Shown: positions 24,851 to 37,430, counted from the stretch's first letter. The stretch: 64,000 bases of DNA from Sipunculus nudus (GCA_026874595.1 CM049318.1:53421250-53485249), one strand, 5' to 3'. Numbers and translations: made by a program. The notes: generated by a model from the sequence alone, not told the origin.

Positions 24851-25460
24851 TCAATGACAACAGTTGGCATGTCTGTGGCAATAAAACCCTGTGCACAGAT
24901 AAACGAAGATATTATCATAATTTATGCAGCTTCTCTGTGGGGCCCTGGCCTTACGATGTCTAGCGTGGTCTGTAGTGTGCAGTGTGCTCTTACCGTGTGT
25001 GTCAGCTTAATACGGGCTCAACGCTAATTAATAATAACGCTAATAAATGGATCCCAGGCTTTCTTGAATGTGAAATTACGATGGCAGAGTTGCACAAGTA
25101 CGATTATATACAACGAGGAAGCTGGAATAAAAAATATACCTGGGCCAACTACGAAAGTTTTGTGAAAATATGATATGGAAGTATTAGTTTGGATATTTAG
25201 TACACTAGAGGACCCATCTTTCGGTAAGTTACAAACGACACAATTATTTATATACCTGTTGAAGACACAGTCTTTGCACACACATTTATTCAATACACTA
25301 AAACACTATGCTCGACTTTATTTAAGTAGTAAATAACATAAAACTAGATTAACCCGTAGAAAATTCACGGTTGTATAAGATATATAGATTTTTAATGAGC
25401 TGGTAGGTATTCAGTGTCGCATTTTTTATCCTGACATTTCAGGACCTTTTAATGTGGTTC
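24851..25460. other. Stretch with no recognised feature
   Basis: Nothing recognised; open frames are short and overlapping. Confidence 0.5.
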
Positions 25461-25464
25461 ACTA

Positions 25465-25550
25465 ATGTTACGTCCCCTATTGTAATAACGTCCCGTATTG
25501 TAACAATTTGTAACCCCTAATGTTATTACAATAGGGGCGTAACACACCTA
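25465..25550 (+). repeat. Fragment of the CCCCTATTGTAATAACG repeat family
   Basis: Contains CGTCCCCTATTGTAATAACG, a variant of it, and then an inverted form ATTACAATAGGGGCGTAA, so this small copy is itself a hairpin. The larger copies are at 29634 and 34523. Confidence 0.75.
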
Positions 25551-26284
25551 CATGACATAAAAATTACTTGTGCTAGAATTCTCCAGGAAAACCCCTCCAC
25601 TAAACAGTCCGTAAAGAATAGTAGGTTATGCTTATCAAGAACACACAAATAAATGTTTCTTGGAAAAGACGTAATACTTATATAATAGAGTTATAGAGTA
25701 TACGAATTTTTAGTGAGAACGTTTTATAACGTTCTACTAACATGGGTACAACATCATTATTGCTGGAGTTATTATTATATAATAAATATAATGACTGTAT
25801 ATATAGAAGCTACTACTGAAAAATAATTTGATGAAATTATATGGCAATATAGAGAATTGAAAGTTTATTAAAGAAACTTTGTGTAAATTTGACATCACGA
25901 AATATAACGTTGTCCGTTGAAGGTGGTCTCATGCCTGATAACAGACACATTTATGTCTTTTAAGGCTGTTTTAAATTGCACACGAAATTGCAACTTACAG
26001 CTATTCATGTGAAAGACAGGCTTAATTAAATATATTCCAAACGTAATAAATTTTGTCCTGAGCTTTGTTGATTGTCTTTGAGCAAGCAGGTCTGTTAAAA
26101 AAACTGACAGAATTCGTTAGCAGTTTAACACCTTTCAGTGCTTCTTGGTGGCAAAGAATTAATTTTTGCTTTGTCTTCAAGTTACCTAAAAAAGTTTTAT
26201 ATGTGTATGCGGAATTTGTTGAAAATGTGTAAATGATTTGCGTTAAATTGAACACCGATTAAATCTGAAAGTAATCACGATCAA
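25551..26284. other. AT-rich stretch with no recognised feature
   Basis: Nothing recognised. Confidence 0.5.
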
Positions 26285-26470
26285 TAAAATATGCCTTTTT
26301 AAGTCCCCTCCCCCTTTTCAGCCACCGCAACCCTTTTTAAGAGATTCAGACCAATCTAGCGGCCTAGATCCCATTATCCGGACCTGGGGACATTTTTTGT
26401 AGTTTTTGCCATTAGTCCTCGTTGGTATGACCCCTTCTTTTCCTAAATCCTGGATCTGTCTGAGCCATTA
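26285..26470 (+). repeat. Dispersed repeat ending in CCTGGATCTGTC, copy 1
   Basis: Shares with 35520-35720 a C run, GCAACCCTTTTTAAG, TTTTTGCCATTAGTC, then CCTTCTTTTCCTAAATCCTGGATC. A related tail may be present at about 7540-7580. Non-coding, diverged copies. Confidence 0.7.
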
Positions 26471-28055
26471 TAATAAAGGACGATTCTTTGTCCTAGTGTA
26501 GACGCTGCCGATTCATATTAAATTCTTCTGTCATTCGCCAGTTAACCCGTGTTACTAAAGCGCGAGTGTTTATATTTGAGACAATTTAAATATGGCCTCC
26601 TGAATGAGAATGAGATACTGACGGAGGTTTGTAGGTTCTGACAACAGAATCTATTTTTTTTAATGGAATCCATATCAGTATCGGTGTCATGTACTGGTTA
26701 CATGTTCACATGCTTCGACGTCCCTGGAGATTGCGGATTCCCCCCAAAAATATGTGCGCGTCCCCCACCCCGTATTATATTGTATATAGGGCTTCCTTTT
26801 GTACAAACCATTTTACAGCAAACCATAAATTGCCATACCTATGAACTATAAAATGCCAAACCCATAAACCATTAAAACCATGGTTATCATAGAAAGATAG
26901 ATATGATTTAAGGAATAGAAATCAGCATTCCTGTAAACCCATAAAATTATGTCCAACGGTGATTGTGTAACTGCATGGTTACTGGTAACCCAGTGCTGGA
27001 ACAGCTGAAAACCCTCATGCTGAAAGCGGAGTCATGCGGTCTTTGTTTAGCGCTTCATTTAAAAACCTTTACTTCCTTTTGAGGCATTATAATGGATATT
27101 GAGATCAATGGGGGTTATAGCCGAGCGCAAATTGCACAAAGCCATTCACAGGACTCTGGCCTGGACATGACACGCATTTCCACCATTAGACCAATGAGAA
27201 AATCCTAAAGGTGCTTCCTGTAAAAGCGTGACATGCTGGGAGGACCTTTGCCATGACAACATGACACTCAGGCCTTCTGAAATAAACTGATAAGGGCCGG
27301 TCTTCAGTTAATCAAAAATCGACGTTTGGAGTGGCAGTCTGCCGCTAGGAGGACCTTAAAGCACAAAAGAAATAGGGGCACCTCATTGGTTAATATTAAA
27401 ATTATTAATTATGCAGCTTAATAAGAAATAATCCTGCAAAAGAAAACAAATTTGTCCTAGAAAAGCGCAGAATTTGGAGGGTCAGATCAGAGCGGATAAA
27501 GTAAACCATTCTGCGTCCTAATTCTAAAGATATATAATTAAAACGGGCCCAATCACCTATCTGACCTTTACAAACTAAAGGTAATACCTTGCAGCTATTA
27601 AATAAAAATTTATGCCAGAAAAGTGGATATCACTACACACAGGCTGCTTGTTTTGTTTATGTAAACGTGTTAATAATATGTGGAGGCCCGCCGAAACAAT
27701 CAAAACATAATCAACAATGGCACATGGCGGCAAGTCAGATAAGCCAGAGCTTTGCAAATGGCGTTTTGCAACAAGAGACCTTTCTACCTCTGTATATATG
27801 CAACATACCACCTTAGATTACATCTGTTTCCCGTTTGTGAACATTGCCGTGTTAACAAACATGTTGTTGACAAACAAATTCGTACATCCTTCATAGAGGC
27901 CTCATAAAGGGGCCGTCACATATCCAAAACGGAGCCCGCTGACTTCTCTGCGAGATGAAAAGGGCATTTTCGGCAGGAATACGGCCAGTGTTTGCTCGTC
28001 AGCTATTCCTTCTGCTCAATCATACTGTTCAAGAATCATGTCCATTGTACACTGG
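26471..28055. other. Stretch with no recognised gene
   Basis: Several frames of 60-80 codons on both strands, none with a recognisable domain. Confidence 0.5.
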
Positions 28056-28059
28056 AATA

Positions 28060-29632
28060 TATTATGTAAAGCAGGTCAAAAGGGAGTCTCCTGAATGCAT
28101 ACCTACCATATGGAGACTGGAATGTTGTGAGCAGCCATGAGTCTTTGTGAAGTTGGACACTCCAGTACCCGGATTTCACGTCAGTTTGGAGAAATATCTT
28201 GCATCTGCAAACTTTTGGTTTAGTTCCTCTAACGTAGAAATCTTGTGATGTGGTCGTTTTAATGCAAGATTCAAGAATACAGGGTCTAGGCAGATTCTCA
28301 GACTGCCATCCTTTTTTCGAGTAGGCCAGACTAGAAACCATTCTGTAGGTTCGTTCTCTTGAACTTTGCGATTAATGACATTTTCAACCATCTAATCAAG
28401 ACGTGTCTTAATAGCATCTGTCAGCGCTATCGGTGTTTTTCGTAGTGGATTGATATGTGGTGGATTGGTATGTGGTGGAGCCTCCGGGTCAACGACTAAT
28501 TTCACTTCAGTCTGGAATACACCCTATATAATCAAACTGTTTTGGGTACATTGGTTTTAATTCATCAATACTGTTGGCTGTGCATGCTTCTTGCGTTTGT
28601 TGCACAGTAGACTGATTTGCATGTGTTTATGGCTGCGATGTGACAGCACAGCTTAAAGTCACCAACTTAAGTTTTACACATGAGGTTAGTCCTAGCACTG
28701 CAGCACCTGCTATACATCAACAATATAGAACATTGTTGCTGCCCATGGTCATCCTACTACAGAGTATGTCTATCCCATGACATATAATGGCTGTACCATT
28801 GTAAGCAGTAAGTCGCTTGTCACCTTCTTTAGAGGCTACTTTATGTACTGGAAGGCCTTTTTATGTCTGTTAGTTCACTATACATATTTTCAGAAATATC
28901 CGTAATGGCAAAGTATTCTCTTGAGCACCGGTATCTACCATGAGCTGTAGATTGTGTATCTCAAGCCTTATATTCAATAATCCATTTATCTGTGCGTCGG
29001 CCTCAAAATGATCAGAACTGTCCAAACACCATGCTGAAACGTTCACTTCGTTGTACGTTATAGTTTCAAAAGACTGTGTGAGAGTATCTGCAACTTGTTG
29101 CTCTGTTTGCTATACCAGGAACATTACTATAGGGTTTGTCTGTCTGTGCTGGCCTTGCTTGTCATTTGAACTTTATTTGTGAAGATGATTATAATTTTCT
29201 GGCTTACTCCTATGACCTTTGCCAGGGGTATTCCTAAGACCTTGGTCAGGAGTACTCCTAAGGCCTTGGCCAGGGGTATTCCTAAGACCTTGGCCAGGGG
29301 TCCCCCTGTTTTGGCTATATGTATGTGTTTGACATAAAACATTTAGCCCAATGGTTAAACTTTCCAAAATGTCCACACTCTAATCCTTAAGCAGGATAAA
29401 GTTCTCTGGGGCGGAAGGGATGCTGCTGGGCAAAGTTGTGACACTGACCATTTCTAGTAGTACCCTGAGAGAAACTGTGCACAGTCCTTGAACTTGTAGC
29501 TCCTATGTGAAGCTGCCCTCATATATGCGTGCCAGTCTAACAGCTTCTTCGTATGTATAATGTTTATCTTTCTCCAGCAATTCTTTCTGGTATTCTGGAA
29601 TCTGGGTGCTGGCTATTATAAGTTCAATTAGC
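28060..29632 (-). pseudogene. Broken Ty3/Gypsy gag-pol fragment
   Basis: Read on the minus strand from high to low coordinates. At 29630-29500 the end of gag reads LIIASTQIPEYQKELLEK and YTYEEAVRLARIYEG. At about 29450-29340 two nucleocapsid zinc knuckles can be traced (CHNFAQQHP and CGHFGKFNHWAKC), each with phenylalanine at its second cysteine. At about 28950 the aspartic protease active site reads VDTGAQ, followed near 28810 by LTAYNGTAI. At 28391-28060 the reverse transcriptase palm reads PTEWFLVW, LRICLDPVFLN, DVKSGYWSVQL and LLTTFQSPYGRYAF, across a frameshift near 28190-28200. The fragment stops just after RLPF, before the catalytic YXDD. Stops, frameshifts and truncation at both ends make it non-functional. 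Confidence 0.85.
29208..29303 (-). repeat. 24-bp minisatellite inside the Gypsy fragment, 4 units
   Basis: Four units of about TCCTAAGACCTTGGCCAGGG plus four bases. In the minus strand the repeat encodes a Gly-Gln-Gly-Leu-Arg-Asn-Thr-Pro octapeptide pattern. It lies between the zinc knuckles and the protease, where such elements have a variable linker. Confidence 0.85.
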
Positions 29633-29633
29633 C

Positions 29634-30590
29634 TTGTTACGACCCCTATTAATTACGTCTCCTATTGTAATAATTATTACATTAGGGGCTGCACTTGTAA
29701 TAACATTTTTGTTACATTAGGGTATGCACTTGTAATAACATTTTTATTACATCAGGGGCTGCACTTGTAATAACATTTTTATTACATCAGGGGATGCACT
29801 TGTTATAACATTTTTATAACATTAGGGGCTGCACCTGTAATAGCATTTTTATTAAATCAGGGGCTGCACTTGTAATTACATTTTTAATACATCACGGGCT
29901 GCACTTGTAATAACATTTTAAGTGCATTAGGGGTTTCGGTTGCAAAGGTTTTGGTACCCCAGCTTTGTTAAATACTGTACACAATACACACATCGAGGCC
30001 TTTAGACATGTAAATTGTAATTTATAATATTATATACTTAAAATAGTTTTTTGACGATCGCTTCATGAATATTATTATTCTTGGGCCAAATTACAATTGT
30101 GATTTTTAACAAAAACCTACCGTTGCCTGAAATAATGTGACTGATATTTACTGCTGTATAATTATCGTTAAAATAATATTTTTGCAAAAGAAATTAAGTG
30201 GAAATGGAAAATTACATGTTCCTTAAAACTTAAAATATAGATATAATTTTTTTAATCTCTAGGGAGAATACAATAGGGAACTGTACTACAAAACAGATTG
30301 GACCAAGCAAACACTATAGGAATAACCATTTCTAATGTAATTACCAGGTGATTAGACTATTGTTATTTAGAGTAATTTTTAAGGTAGTGACATATCAGTT
30401 CATAAAATTCAAATAACACGATATGTATAACCTGGTTTAATCGGATGCTAGAAAATAACAAGTAACGGCGAAATGATACTTACACACACGTGCATATCTA
30501 CACCCATACACATACACAGACACACCGATAATACAGTGGTTATTACATTAGTGAATATTATAAGGTTATTCGGAAAAACCGCATAATAAA
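29634..30590 (+). repeat. CCCCTATTGTAATAACG repeat family, long copy A
   Basis: Starts TTACGACCCCTATTAATTAC directly against the broken gag reading frame, contains the 35-bp minisatellite, and then runs for some 600 bp of unique-looking sequence that aligns with 34690-35090: GGTTGCAAAGGTTTTG, TTAAATACTGT, TTTAGACATG, CCTACCGTTGC, GGAAATGGAAAATT, CACCGATAATACAGT. The class is unknown. A non-autonomous transposon carrying an internal minisatellite would fit. Confidence 0.75.
29684..29928 (+). repeat. 35-bp minisatellite, 7 units
   Basis: Seven units of exactly 35 bp, each beginning with a variant of AGGGGCTGCACTTGTAATAA and ending CATTTTTATTACATC. Each unit holds the inverted pair TGTAATAA/TTATTACA, so every unit can form a small hairpin. 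No spacers separate the units, so this is not a CRISPR array. Confidence 0.95.
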
Positions 30591-32810
30591 TGTCTCTGTT
30601 TCTTCTCAACTAATCTGAATTTTATCGAAATATGTGTTGATAAAAATGGAATATGTTTCCTGCCCCAAGGGGCAGCAGGAGGAACAATTGTTAACACATT
30701 GATTAGTCATGTATGGTGGTTTTTGATGTATATCATTATATGGGAGAAATTCAGTCCTTACATTATCGGGGCGAGTGACATTTTTCCAGGTTTGGTAGGA
30801 GATTCGAAGTATATTCAAACCGGAAAATGTAACATTAGCAGTAACATAAAGCTCCAAAGCTAACGGAAGGGCAGCAGATCAGTGCAGCTCAGACAACGTT
30901 AAGCCTCCCCCCCCCCCCAATGAACATAATATGTCCACATATTTCTTTAAACTTTTCATACAGTTAGGTATGGGTCAAAGGTCATGCAGAGCCTATTTAT
31001 TTGGATCCATGATTTTTACTAGAAAGTGTCCTTGGTTTCATATTTGGTTAGTTATACAAATGCTACCAAAATTTCGAGACACAAACCGAACGAAATACAT
31101 GATATCGTAGTAGGGTTATAGACAGCTGTATGACTAAGCTCAATGTATAACATGGGAATATTTACTTTGTCACAAATAGATGTATGTCGTATTATCACCG
31201 TGGTAGGATGATGAAAATAATCGGGTCTATTACATTTAAAGTAAAAGTGCAGTTATTCCTTTGTCCTGATTAGCTTACGTCAATATATGTGGTTGAGGTC
31301 GGAAAAAAATAATCGAACAATTGCATCCCTCCCTCTTTAAGCGGATTCTAATTCATATATTAATAAGGAATATTTAAAAAGAAAACAATGAGCCCAAAAG
31401 TTCCAGGATCTAATTACGTTCATTCATCTTTATTCCCAATTTTTAATGAAAATCTAAAAGAAGATTCACCATTGTTAGTTCTAAACAGTAGTCTTTTAAC
31501 AGACAAAATATTAATGTGTCATGAACTAGGAAGCTAATGTGCATGAAATGTCGAGTTTTTAAACGCAGTTGTATAGGCCGACCGAAACACGTACGTAACA
31601 AAAAAATTCCTGTTTTTGCCTAATAAACAAATACTGAACGGTACATCAAAGAGAGTTTTCCATTGTTTAATATGTGTCTTCCTTTCTACACCGCATCACA
31701 AGAAATTTAAAAAAAAAACTGATCTATACCTACTTTTTATTTTTCAAATATCATTCCACTTTGACAGAGTCAAATGGCTGCACTACTTGAGACGGACACT
31801 GGTATAAAATATAAATATATTTGCTGTGCATCCCCGCCTCTCTTTAATATCAACCAATCTAATTTCATTTGATTAAGCACGTAACATTTTTTTCATTCCT
31901 AACGCGCCCCGACTAGCATTTCTGCTGCTGATGCACGAACTGACAAAGTAATTGTGACTTTAGCCGACAAGCGTTGCTATTAGCCCGTCATGAGTTAAAC
32001 TAGCCTTGGGACGTAGGTGGGCTAAATAATGGACAAAAGAAATGTGAGTTCAATCCAACATTTATAGTAATATATTACTGAATCACTGAAAAATAACAGA
32101 TATTTTGAAAATCCAAATATCGGAGCAGAGAGATAGTGAGAACAAAAAACTTACATGCTTTGTTATACGGGATAAAGTTTCGCTAATTTTAAACATTTAT
32201 AAACTTAAGATGTTAATATAACGATCAATTTATTGGGCAGTTTCAATTTTCCACTCTGATGTAATAATTGCAATACGGTGTAATATATACGCCTTGTGTG
32301 GTGATTTCACTTAAAAGTCTTAACCGACAAGGATCAGCAAAGGATGTAAGAAAATGAGTAAATTTCATAGTGTAAACTGTGCCTTGATATTTCTTAGGAC
32401 CTTGAGAAGTCTTTCCTACAAACCCAAATATCTGCACAATACAATAAAAAAATAATCACCGTGCTCTCCAGGCGGCTGTAGAGGGCTAAGAATATTCAAA
32501 CCAAAGAGAGGAAGGTTTCCCATTGAGCACTCTCGTTTGTCTCGCAGTAAAACTGGTACTCAAAGCGCAATTTACAAGTTTGTTCTCCCAAACCCATACA
32601 TATGCACATGCATAATGTGAAAGAAATAGGTCCATTTTTACCCATTTTTCTACCTTTATGTATTATTATCAGTAATAAGGAGGTTTAAATGCCCCAAACG
32701 GAAAAAGGGCAATAAGATATCGATTAATTATATGGTCATAACAGTCATAAGAACCATCAGTGCCCACACTCTTGAGACGCTTTGCATGATTTTTATCCCA
32801 TAGTTTAAGG
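30591..32810. other. AT-rich stretch with no recognised feature
   Basis: A C run is present at about 30906-30918. Nothing else recognised. Confidence 0.5.
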
Positions 32811-32885
32811 GGTTAGACGTAGCCTAGTGGTTCAGGCGTTATAGAACCTCGGAGATTCGCTCTTATGTCTTATCAACAGATTATG
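32811..32885 (+). repeat. tRNA-like A-box sequence, probable SINE head
   Basis: TAGCCTAGTGGTTCAGGCGTT-like sequence at about 32820-32840 has the A-box form TRGCNNAGTGG. A weak B-box candidate, GGAGATTCGCTC, follows at about tRNA spacing, but the arms do not pair well enough for a tRNA gene. Confidence 0.4.
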
Positions 32886-34522
32886 TCTTCTGGATTATTA
32901 ATATCTCCGTGCATGTAAAACTGAAATCCAGAAGGCTTAATAATAACATATTATTCTTATCATATGGAGATAGACAGTCCAATACACAGGCCATGGACCT
33001 ATCCTTTAATTAAAAAAAAAATATGCATTATGAATTTCAAGATTATTCATGAATCAAAGCAAGGTCATGAATAATCTAATAATAAAGGTCATGATCCCAT
33101 TAAGAGAGAATTCTTTCCCTTATACATATCTACACATGCAATCTAAAAAAAAATGTCAAATATTCCGAAGGCAGTAACGGTAGCGAGAATGATATTCTCG
33201 ACCTGCAATCATGGGTGTACATGCAGTTATTGATAGCAGAGTACTGCACACAAAACCGTTGCATTTTACCAACTTATGTTTATACAAGATTGAACCTCCT
33301 AGGTAAAGATCTAGTCTGCAGATCCATTTCGAATTTTGAAAAAAAAAAGCGAAACAAACTTTTATAAGCAGGCCTTTATAAATTTGTTTTAAGAAAGCAA
33401 TAATTACCTGTTCTAACCAGCCGATCTCAAACGGAATGACATGAAGTCACATATTTCGGAAAGGTAGATATATAAATGTAAGATTCTTGAATTAATGAGG
33501 GCATAATGCGCCGATGGTTACCTTTTTAATGTAGTGTAGAAAGTACATAAACTGAATAAAGACCTGATCATCATGGTTGGAGGAAGCATATACACAAAGA
33601 TACAGAAAATGCTATGTTGCAGTGATATTATATTTTGAAATAACCACAGCTGATTCATACAACCAACTGCTGATGAAAAGATCCAAAGCGTAACGTATAG
33701 ACTCCTCAAAGATACATTACAAATAACAAAAATTCAACCCTCGTGCGACACCATACGATTGTTATTACTACAAAGGCTGCGAAATAATATTTACTAATAT
33801 ATTTATTTCATAGTTCTCCCACTGACAGGAGTGGATATGTTGTCCCCACGGGTATTGCAAGAGTTCCAATCGGTTGCTAGGACGAAATCAACATGGCAGC
33901 ATAATTCTGTCATGAGCTGTCATAACATGAATAGGACATAATACAAACTACGACAACAAATAGATGAAGATAAGTGGTAACACTTTTGTACACGAGGCAC
34001 AGGATACTTTTATAGCATGCAAGTCCCACGAAGGTACTATAATTTCGTTATGACATAACGGGTATACATCAGGCCATTCCCTCGTTAACACAGCGCAGCG
34101 CTTTGATTCGTTCGATTTAACATAGGTGAATAATTTGAGAAAGGATATGGGTACGAAATCATTCAATAACTTGTATTAGCTGTCCTTACAATTCTCCCTG
34201 AAGAGCTGCAATTAAGCATTAATTACGCCTCTGTTTAAAAATAAATAGGTTCACACCTGGACCCGGCCACAATGTACATATCAAATACGATGTTGACGTC
34301 CGAATAAGACTTTAACTGCTGGGGTATCATGTCATGAAATACTTTAAGACTAGTGAGTGTAAGTGTACATAAAATACATACACCTCTGACAGACATAAAT
34401 TGCAAGCAATTACAAGAGTTGGGTTTTACGGCAACGTACTTCTTGTGCAGGTAATTAAAAAGGCTTCTTACTGATGATATTGGTTTCTTCAATTTTCTCT
34501 AGGTTACTCGCAGTCGTGCGCT
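32886..34522. other. AT-rich stretch with no recognised feature
   Basis: Nothing recognised. Confidence 0.5.
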
Positions 34523-35480
34523 GCGTTACGACCCCTATTGTAATAACGTCCCCTATTGTAATAATTATTACATTATGGGTTGCGAATGGGTTGTTTCTCA
34601 TAAACCCTATTGTAATAACGTGCACTATTGTTTTAATTATTACTTTAGGGGCTGTATTTGTTATAACAAATTTATTACATTAAGGATCTCGGTTGCAAAG
34701 GTTTTGTACACTAGCTTTGGTGATGAACTGTTAAATACTGTGATACAAAACAAATCGAAAACTTTAGACATGTTAATTGTTATTTATAATGTTATATATT
34801 TAATATAATTGAAAGACCATCGGTCCATGAATATTTTCCTGGATCAAAATACAACTGAGATTTTTACAAACACCTACCGTTGCGGAAATAACATGACTGA
34901 TGATTACTGCTGTGATATAATTTTTAAAATAATATTTTTAGGAAAGAAATTTAATGGAAATGGAAAATTGTCCCTTAAAACTTAAAACATCAACATAACT
35001 TGCGAATACACACACCGATAATACAGTAGTTGTTACATTTGTGGACTTCATTACAATAGTTATTCGGGCCAAAACACTATTATAATAACGTGTCCTATTG
35101 GAATAAATGAGAATGGGCGAGGTAATTATTGTTATTCCTATTGTATATAGTTTATAAAGTACAAACATTTACTTTGTACTAATTGTAATACATATAAACT
35201 AAATAATGGAACTTTGTGAACTAACAATCATCATTTTATGAACAGTAAAGACACCAGTAATACAGTGGTTAGTACACTAGTGAAATAGGGCTTATTGGGA
35301 AAAACACTTTTGTAATAGCGTTAATTGTTGTAATAAAAGAACATTATAGTAATTTTATATATATATATTGTGACTAATGATCATCCTTATATGAACAGTA
35401 AAGACACCAGTAATACAGTCATTATTACATTAGTATACTTTATTACAATAGGGGTTACTCAGGCCCAACCACTCTTGTAA
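34523..35480 (+). repeat. CCCCTATTGTAATAACG repeat family, long copy B
   Basis: Begins TTACGACCCCTATTGTAATA and is collinear with 29634-30590 through about 35090. Here the 35-bp array is replaced by only two or three degenerate units. The right part contains two further direct repeats of TGAACAGTAAAGACACCAGT at about 35238 and 35391, about 153 bp apart, and ends with ATTACAATAGGGGTTACTC, an inverted form of the left end. Confidence 0.7.
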
Positions 35481-35519
35481 TAGCTTTGCCCCAGAAGCTG
35501 ATCAAGGCGAATGATCAAG

Positions 35520-35720
35520 GGGGTCCGGACCGGACCCTCCCCCCCCCCCCCCCTTTTTCAACCGTCGCAACCTTTTTAAGGGTTTCCGGCCTATTTTTGC
35601 GGTCTGGACCCCCCCCCCTTCCGAACCTAGGGAACTTTTTTTAGGTTTTGTCATTAGTCATCCTGGGTTGGACCCCTCCTTTTCCTAAATCCTGGATCCG
35701 CCCCTGTTGCCTATTGTAAT
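35520..35720 (+). repeat. Dispersed repeat ending in CCTGGATCCGCCCC, copy 2
   Basis: Collinear with 26285-26470: C run, CGCAACCTTTTTAAGGG, TTGTCATTAGTCATCC, CCTCCTTTTCCTAAATCCTG. Separated from the preceding repeat by only a few dozen bases. Confidence 0.7.
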
Positions 35721-35879
35721 AAAGGGGCAATGACTCTTTCTATTGTATATGTGCAGTTTATACACAAACCACGTTGTAAAATTGATACAATAAATAAATA
35801 ATTATGCCTTCGGAATACAAGAGATGATTAAGAAATTGGGTTTACGTATTGTCAAATCAAAAAAAGAATATATTTATGA

Positions 35880-36065
35880 TAATAGTCATTGTTATAAGCA
35901 TCAATCTATATGTTGTATACAGAAATTAACAGTTCTTCACCAAAGCTGGTGTACAAAAACCTTTGCTACCGCAACGCTTGCTGTATTAAAATTTTATTAC
36001 AATTGGGATTACAATGCAACCCTTCATGCTATATTTATAACAAAAGTGCACGTTATTACTTTGGA
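35880..36065 (-). repeat. CCCCTATTGTAATAACG repeat family, inverted fragment
   Basis: The minus strand reads GCAAAGGTTTTTGTACACCA, GCTTTGGTGAAGAACTGTTA, matching the middle of copy B at about 34695-34735 in reverse orientation. Confidence 0.65.
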
Positions 36066-36529
36066 AGTTATAAGAAACAGCGAAATATAGCAATATACAG
36101 TACATGTTTCAACAAGGTGTAACAAAAACTGCTGAGCCATAATTATATAACAAGCTCCCATGTGCATGGCGTGGGATTTATACGCTTCTAGGCATATTAA
36201 AATGGTAACCAATCATTAGGCTCTAATATGCTGTCATAACACACAGAAAATAATATCGTGGCAGGACGCAACTTGTAGTAATTGGTGAACCCTTATGGGT
36301 TTTTAATTCCATCCAAATAGACCATGTCAACCGACAATCCTACCTACAAACACGGGCCACGTGTATGCAGAGTAGTGGTGGAGCGGTTCGGCCGAGAAGA
36401 TATGGAAAAAAGTCAAGGAAACAGTATTGTATTTTGAAACCGAAAATGCGTTTAGACCATAGTCCTACAAACAATTGCTGATTTAATTAGCTCTGATAAG
36501 CCTTGTACTTGCTATGTACGGTCTCGAGC

Positions 36530-36985
36530 TTACTTTGGTTGGCTTCATATTCGCGAGGCTGAAATTTCGCGGTTTCTAGGACGTTTCGCGAGGGTTTCAT
36601 TTTTGCAATTGCATCAGAATCTGTATAATCGAAGTACACAGTATTTGCATTTATTATAAAAATATAAATAAATCCTACATTACCTTACTTAATACCACTA
36701 TAGTCATTGTATTACGACCTGTGTCATAGTTGATGTTTTGACAATTATTATTGCATGTTTGCATGAGAAGGTTTAGATACCATGCAACCACATATTATAT
36801 TGTTGATTAACAAACAATGTTTCCAGAAGTGTGATAACAAATCCATTTGTGCAAATGCATCATACCCTCTTGTTCATCCTAGATAAAAGTGCAGCTTATT
36901 CCCGAGGGATTCATATACGCGATTACTTCCTATTCGCAAATATCTCAAAATTAGAACCCTCGCGAACACAAAGGTTACCACAGTA
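36530..36985. repeat. Possible MITE with CGCGAG inverted ends
   Basis: The left end reads TTACTTTGGTTGGC then ATATTCGCGAGG. The right end, reverse-complemented, reads TTACTGTGGTAACC then GTGTTCGCGAGGG. Internal CGCGAGGGTTTCA is also present in inverted form near 36950. The ends are diverged, so the boundaries are approximate. Confidence 0.4.
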
Positions 36986-37354
36986 AATAATATACTTGTG
37001 CACATGAAGTTCAAGTGAGAATTCTTTTATAAAAAAAACATTATGCGTTCCCCCACATGGGGCCTAGACAAAGAGTCTTCTGGGGTTTCCAACTGATGAA
37101 CATCCAACCTAGAGCTGGCCATGAAAAAAATGTCTCCTCAAGGTGAAGGCCAGCCACTGCTAGGGTCTGTCCTTGAGACTTATTAACTGACATAGCAAAA
37201 CTAAGTCTGAAGTAAAACTACTGTCGTTTGAATGTAAAGGTAACTTCATATGGAGTAAGAGGAATCTTTGGAATAAAGAAAACGGAGTCGGTGAAATCAT
37301 GTGTCCATTTCGATCACAGGAGTGCGCATACTGATCTGTTATGGTCGTCTGTTA

Positions 37355-37430
37355 GGCCAAAAAATATATGTTTCCCAGGCAGCGCCCGCGTCACCTTAGA
37401 CCCCGCGTCAAACATTTTATTGCCAAATGA
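37355..37430 (+). mobile_element. GGCC-type MITE, left-end fragment
   Basis: GGCCAAAAAATATATGTTTC, CAGGCAGCGCCCGCGTCACC and ACCCCGCGTCAAACATTTTA match the left third of the family; the rest is absent. The full copy at 37558 begins about 130 bp downstream in the same orientation. Confidence 0.65.

Noticed and set aside
29684-29928. A CRISPR array
   Set aside because: The units are directly adjacent with no unique spacers and the DNA is from an animal nucleus.
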